Made by a program: the position numbers and the translations under genes
Notes under the pieces: model-generated
Seen by the model: only the letters and a program-made list of their open reading frames with translations
What the model was told of the DNA's origin: nothing
Database searches by the model: none
In this document: positions 60,817 through 64,000 of the stretch, one piece after another
How the letters are laid out: every line of letters starts with the position of its first letter
How positions within the stretch are numbered: position 1 is the first letter of the stretch
Source: Chitinophagaceae bacterium
Lineage (GTDB): Bacteria > Bacteroidota > Bacteroidia > Chitinophagales > UBA10324
Length of the DNA stretch: 64,000 nt
Reading direction: 5' to 3'
Assembly (NCBI GenBank): GCA_947469485.1
Contig: CANIPU010000003.1
Coordinates: 62,001-126,000, forward strand

Positions 60817-62022
60817 TTATTCCTCGCCACCCTCATTTAACGAAGCATCAGGTGAGCCATCGTTCAATATGTTTTTTATTTCGTTGAGCGCATACACCGA
60901 GTGATTGAATTTATTTCCGAGCACAATAATCACATACTGCTCTTGTGGGTTGGTGTAAAACACAGTGTTGTAACCCTTCCACCACCCATTGTGAAAAATA
61001 TATTTTTTACCCGGTGCATATTCATACATGCGGAAACCTAATCCATAATTTTTATTTCCCGGATGCTCGAAACTCTGCGGAGTGAATGCCTGCTCAAGCG
61101 ATTCTTTTTTCAGAAAGCAATCTGAGTTGAGCATTTGGTACCACAGTAAGAGGTCGTGCGTGGTGCTGTATACGCCTTTGTCGCCGAGTATTCCATCAAA
61201 TGCATCTGTTGCAATTGAACTCCAGTTGTAATTGTAACCGCAGGTTTTGTGCTCGCATAATTTTTTATCTTCAGTAGTAATGAAGTAAGTATTAAACATG
61301 CCTACCGGATTTAAAATGTACTGTTGCATGTATTCATCAAATTTCATCCCGGTTACTTTTTCAGTAATTGCTGCAAGCACTGCGTAGTTGGTGTTACAAT
61401 AGGTGAATTTTCTTCCAGGTTTAAATTGTAGGGGCGGAGGTTGGTTTTCAATCCATCGCATTAAATCCTGATTTTTTACCTTTTTAAAACCGAGCGCAGC
61501 GCTGTCTTCATAAGCAAAACGATAATCAGGCAAACCACTGCGATGACTCAGTAGCATTTTTAAAGTGATACCATGAATCGGAAACTTTGGATAATATTCC
61601 TGAATAGAATCTTCGAGTGCAAGCTTTTCGATTTCAATCAAATGTAAAATCGCAACAGCCGTAAATGTTTTTGAAATGGAAGCGAGTTGAAACTTAGAAT
61701 CGTCACTGAGTTTTGTTTTTTTTCCGTAATCCTCGTAGCCAAAATTGTTATCATAAAGAATTACCCCTCGTTGTGCAATTAAAACATTACCATTAAATCC
61801 AAGGCGCTTTGCGCGGTAATTGAAAAGCGAATCGAGAAGGTGATGTTTTTTTTCTGCCCGAATTTCTTTTCTGATATTCTCCTCATCTGCTTTTGATAAC
61901 TGATATTTCTGAATACACTCCACGCATAAATTGTTCGGTGCTTCGTCTTTCGAAAAAAGATTTTTGCAGGAATTGCTTCCCAACAACATTATCACCAACA
62001 ATAAAGCGAGCTGCTTCTTCAA
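60817..62022 (-). CDS. Serine hydrolase lipoprotein (class C beta-lactamase-like / penicillin-binding fold)
   Basis: A 401-residue protein with lipoprotein signal MKKQLALLLVIMLLGSNSC (C19). The catalytic motif SxxK is S115-I-S-K118 (QLASISKTF), and the YxN motif is in FTYCNTNYAVL; the third motif region is FHNGWWKGYN. The fold is that of serine beta-lactamase-related peptidases and esterases, many of which hydrolyse D-amino peptides or esters and not antibiotics. It starts 1 bp after the cyclophilin stop, so both are in one operon. Substrate unknown. Confidence 0.88.
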   Translation of the reverse strand: MKKQLALLLVIMLLGSNSCKNLFSKDEAPNNLCVECIQKYQLSKADEENIRKEIRAEKKHHLLDSLFNYRAKRLGFNGNVLIAQRGVILYDNNFGYEDYGKKTKLSDDSKFQLASISKTFTAVAILHLIEIEKLALEDSIQEYYPKFPIHGITLKMLLSHRSGLPDYRFAYEDSAALGFKKVKNQDLMRWIENQPPPLQFKPGRKFTYCNTNYAVLAAITEKVTGMKFDEYMQQYILNPVGMFNTYFITTEDKKLCEHKTCGYNYNWSSIATDAFDGILGDKGVYSTTHDLLLWYQMLNSDCFLKKESLEQAFTPQSFEHPGNKNYGLGFRMYEYAPGKKYIFHNGWWKGYNTVFYTNPQEQYVIIVLGNKFNHSVYALNEIKNILNDGSPDASLNEGGEE

Positions 62023-62023
62023 T

Positions 62024-62701
62024 TTATTTTTTCACCTTTTTAGGTTTGAAATCTTTTCCTTGTTTCATACTGATGATTCGAACATCATCAAGCGGTCTGT
62101 CAGTTTTATCTGTCTTAACAGCAGCAATGGAATCAAGAACATTAATACCCTCAATCACTTCACCATAAACTGTATAACCCATATCAAGATGTGGTGTTCC
62201 CCCAATGGTTTTATAAATCTCTCTTTGTTCAGCCGACATTTTTCTGCCGGTTTGTTTTTCAATGTTGTCTAAATCCGAATCAGTGAACTTTTTGCCCTGA
62301 ACAATATAAAACTGACAACCTGATGAAGCCTTTGTTGGATTTTCATCTCTTGCTGCAGCAAGCACTCCTTTTTTATGAAACAGCAAAGTGTTGAACTCTG
62401 CATCAACGCGATAGCCAACATCACCACCGCCAAGCATTTGCCCTGGTTTAGCGTGTTTCGAATCAGGGTCTCCTCCTTGAATCATAAAGTTTTTTATAAC
62501 ACGATGAAACAGAAGCGAATCGTAAAAATGTTCGTTGGTGAGTTTCATAAAATTGTCGCGGTGCTTCGGAGTTCCGTTATACAGTAAAATTTTCATCGGG
62601 CCGAATTTGGTATTCATAATTACGGTATGAATTTTTTCTTTTGGCTTGAAGGAAACCAAAAAGAAAAGCGGAATAAGGAGGAATATTGATTTTTTTAACA
62701 T
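62024..62701 (-). CDS. Secreted cyclophilin-type peptidyl-prolyl isomerase
   Basis: A 225-residue protein with a hydrophobic N-terminus (MLKKSIFLLIPLFFLVSF) that marks export or anchoring. The cyclophilin core has PKHRDNFMKLTNEHFYDSLLFHRVIKNFMIQGGDPDSKHAKPGQ, AEFNTLLFHKKGVLAAARD and SSGCQFYIVQGKKF, with the usual residues for prolyl isomerase activity. A long insertion ending KFTDSDLDNIEKQTGRKMSAEQ is typical of Bacteroidota. It should assist folding in the envelope. The gene lies between a hypothetical gene and the serine hydrolase. Confidence 0.93.
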   Translation of the reverse strand: MLKKSIFLLIPLFFLVSFKPKEKIHTVIMNTKFGPMKILLYNGTPKHRDNFMKLTNEHFYDSLLFHRVIKNFMIQGGDPDSKHAKPGQMLGGGDVGYRVDAEFNTLLFHKKGVLAAARDENPTKASSGCQFYIVQGKKFTDSDLDNIEKQTGRKMSAEQREIYKTIGGTPHLDMGYTVYGEVIEGINVLDSIAAVKTDKTDRPLDDVRIISMKQGKDFKPKKVKK

Positions 62702-62785
62702 GGTGTTTTTGTGTTGCAGCCAAAAATAATTTTTTCACACCAACCACCACATCTTCTTTTCACAATGGTAACGATGAATTGTTTA

Positions 62786-63157
62786 TTAATCCAAACGCTC
62801 GAAATAGTTGATGATACACTCTTTCAATAAATCTTCCTGCCCTTCAATGGCCATAACCGGAATTTTTTTTGTCTGCACCCAGTGAGGCCAGCCATCATCG
62901 TCCAATCCTTCCAACGAAAAATAACCCTGATCGCTCAACAAACGACACGTAGCAATGTGCATTAGGTCTTGTTTTTCTTCCTTGGTAAATGAATCCTGAA
63001 TTTTCCCGAGCTCACGGACACCAATGAGAAACAGCATTGCATTCATATCAGGCGCTTTACCGAATTGTATATGTAAACTTTTGCGGAGCGCAAGAAATTT
63101 TTTTTCTCTTTCGAGAAATTGTTGTTGCGCGTTTGTTGTGTTTTGTTCGTTGCTCAT
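62786..63157 (-). CDS. Conserved-type hypothetical protein
   Basis: A 123-residue soluble protein. I do not recognise a named domain. It has a helical start (QQQFLEREKKFLALRKSLHIQFGKAPDMNAMLFLIGVRELG) and a Trp-rich C-terminal part (LEGLDDDGWPHWVQTKKIPVMAIEGQEDLLKECIINYF). I have the impression of similar proteins next to nitrilase-family genes in Bacteroidota but cannot verify it. It starts 2 bp after the nitrilase stop, so it is very likely co-transcribed and might act with that enzyme. Confidence 0.7.
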   Translation of the reverse strand: MSNEQNTTNAQQQFLEREKKFLALRKSLHIQFGKAPDMNAMLFLIGVRELGKIQDSFTKEEKQDLMHIATCRLLSDQGYFSLEGLDDDGWPHWVQTKKIPVMAIEGQEDLLKECIINYFERLD

Positions 63158-63159
63158 TA

Positions 63160-63939
63160 TTAATTTTTCAAATCAAATTCATCCCGATCGTTCAGCACAG
63201 GAAATTCTTTTCTGTAATCATCAAGCGCTGATTTTGAAAGTGTAACAGTATGCACTGCTTCCAGATGCGATTTCTGAAAAAGAATTTCGCCCTTCATATC
63301 AATCACCGAACTATCACCGCTGTGATAAATTTTATTTCCATCCTCTCCCACTCTGTTTAATCCAATGGTGTAACACTGATTTTCTATTGCGCGTGCAACG
63401 AGTAAAGATTTCCATGCATAATTTCTTTTCTCAGGCCAGTTGGCAACATAAATCAGCAAATCATAATTCTGTGTGTTGCGACTCCAGACAGGGAAACGCA
63501 AATCATAACACACGAGCGGACAAATTTTCCAACCCTTGTAATCAATAATTAATTTTTTTGTTCCCGCGGTGTAATGATTGTTTTCTTCTCCCATACTAAA
63601 CAAATGATGCTTGTCGTAAATCCAGATATTTCCATCGGGTTGAACCCAAACCAGACGATTGTAAAAGCTGTTTTTGCTTTTAATCATTAAACTTCCGCAC
63701 AACACAACATTTTTTTCTACAGCAATTTCAATCATCCACTGCACGGTTCTTCCATTCATTTCTTCTGCTATCGATTCCGGCTTCATTGAAAATCCGGTAG
63801 AGAACATTTCGGGCATAAGAATGATGTCAGTGTCATCGACCGATGCAATTTTTTCTTCAAACGATTGCAGATTTGCATCTGTATCCTCCCAGTGCAGATT
63901 GCTTTGAATGAGTGTTATTCGGAGATTGTTTTCTGCCAT
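63160..63939 (-). CDS. Nitrilase-superfamily amidohydrolase (omega-amidase-like)
   Basis: A 259-residue enzyme from the ATG at 63939 (MAENNLRITLIQSN). The catalytic triad is E44 (LMPEMFSTGF), K110 (IYDKHHLF) and C144 (PLVCYDLRFPVWSRN). The arrangement FSTGFSM and MGEENNHYTAGT is that of the omega-amidase branch (YafV/Nit2-like), which hydrolyses alpha-ketoglutaramate or related amides. It heads a minus-strand operon with a hypothetical gene, cyclophilin and serine hydrolase. A -7 element TACTTTTG lies 19 bp upstream. Confidence 0.9.
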   Translation of the reverse strand: MAENNLRITLIQSNLHWEDTDANLQSFEEKIASVDDTDIILMPEMFSTGFSMKPESIAEEMNGRTVQWMIEIAVEKNVVLCGSLMIKSKNSFYNRLVWVQPDGNIWIYDKHHLFSMGEENNHYTAGTKKLIIDYKGWKICPLVCYDLRFPVWSRNTQNYDLLIYVANWPEKRNYAWKSLLVARAIENQCYTIGLNRVGEDGNKIYHSGDSSVIDMKGEILFQKSHLEAVHTVTLSKSALDDYRKEFPVLNDRDEFDLKN

Positions 63940-63957
63940 TATTTTAAAATGATTTGG

Positions 63958-63965
63958 CAAAAGTA
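63958..63965 (-). promoter_or_regulatory. -7 element for the nitrilase-headed operon
   Basis: On the minus strand TACTTTTG followed by C matches TAnnTTTG perfectly, 19 bp before the ATG. No TTG lies at 17-20 bp upstream within the window. A second TACATTTG at 63986-63993 on the plus strand may serve a gene beyond the window edge. Confidence 0.42.
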
Positions 63966-64000
63966 AGGTTAGTGTTGCTTCGATTTACATTTGCTTCATG

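Noticed and set aside
60817-62022. Antibiotic-inactivating class C beta-lactamase
   Set aside because: SxxK and YxN motifs fit the broad serine hydrolase family, but the size, lipoprotein signal and lack of other AmpC features do not support antibiotic hydrolysis.
1-64000. tRNA, rRNA, insertion sequences, prophage or defence islands
   Set aside because: I inspected the gaps and gene products and found no cloverleaf-like segments, transposase or integrase motifs, terminal repeats or defence-type proteins.

Overview
The window is a stretch of chromosome from a member of the Bacteroidota, probably an environmental, aerobic and non-fermenting lineage. The evidence is sprA, the giant outer-membrane translocon subunit of the type IX secretion system (T9SS) and gliding machinery; two predicted T9SS cargo proteins with C-terminal sorting tails; many lipoproteins and signal-peptide proteins of Bacteroidota type; a moderately A+T-rich composition; and promoters that fit the Bacteroidota consensus (TTG, 17-20 bp, TAnnTTTG) rather than the E. 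coli one. Gene density is high. I saw no rRNA, tRNA, CRISPR array, prophage or insertion sequence.

Layout. 1-0.5 kb: the 3' end of an arginase/formimidoylglutamase-like gene. 0.7-12.5 kb: malic enzyme (maeB), ruvA, sprA, gcvH, a VanZ-like membrane protein and a GNAT acetyltransferase. 12.6-17.6 kb: a UvrD-type helicase fused to a Cys-cluster nuclease, a glucosaminidase with three LysM domains, and hpt. 17.6-25.3 kb: a T9SS-exported alpha/beta hydrolase, a second hydrolase, an archaemetzincin lipoprotein, and a pair of secreted amidohydrolases preceded by a perfect 14-bp inverted repeat. 25.3-28.7 kb: trmB, methylmalonyl-CoA epimerase, an A-type Fe-S carrier and a repeat-rich T9SS cargo. 28.8-31.4 kb: kmo-kynU (kynurenine branch). 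31.5-34.3 kb: OsmC-like, PseG-like and PfkB proteins plus a small hypothetical. 34.4-38.2 kb: a TetR regulator followed by paaABCD (phenylacetyl-CoA epoxidase without paaE) and a DUF6370-type gene. 38.3-44.0 kb: GNAT, then rimP-nusA-infB behind an attenuator-like hairpin, then a small RRM RNA-binding protein. 44.1-46.1 kb: O-antigen-ligase-like protein and a glycosyltransferase. 46.1-47.9 kb: ECF sigma factor, small zinc-finger-like protein, MeaB GTPase. 47.9-48.3 kb: a 427-bp A+T-rich gap between convergent genes. 48.3-56.3 kb: a persulfide-dioxygenase-like MBL/rhodanese protein, a large hybrid histidine kinase, three receiver proteins (one degenerate, one LytTR) and an Ig-like lipoprotein. 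56.3-64 kb: gamma carbonic anhydrase, M1 aminopeptidase lipoprotein, biotin carrier protein, Usp-like protein, serine hydrolase, cyclophilin, a hypothetical and a nitrilase-family omega-amidase candidate.

How the genes fit together. Several functions meet at CoA-ester metabolism: phenylacetyl-CoA epoxidation, methylmalonyl-CoA epimerase, the mutase chaperone MeaB, a biotinyl carrier protein and a malic enzyme. The best-supported regulatory call is a perfect match to the published Thermus PaaR operator consensus, lying between the -7 element and the start codon of the tetR gene at the head of the paa operon. Other signals worth a second look are the rimP leader hairpin, the inverted repeat before the amidohydrolases, palindromes in the promoter of the single-receiver response regulator, a pseudo-receiver with Glu at the phosphorylation site, and amidohydrolase paralogues that have lost metal ligands. 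I did not find a convincing entirely new multi-gene system. Most of the window is ordinary Bacteroidota core and accessory genome. All calls come from reading the sequence without database searches.
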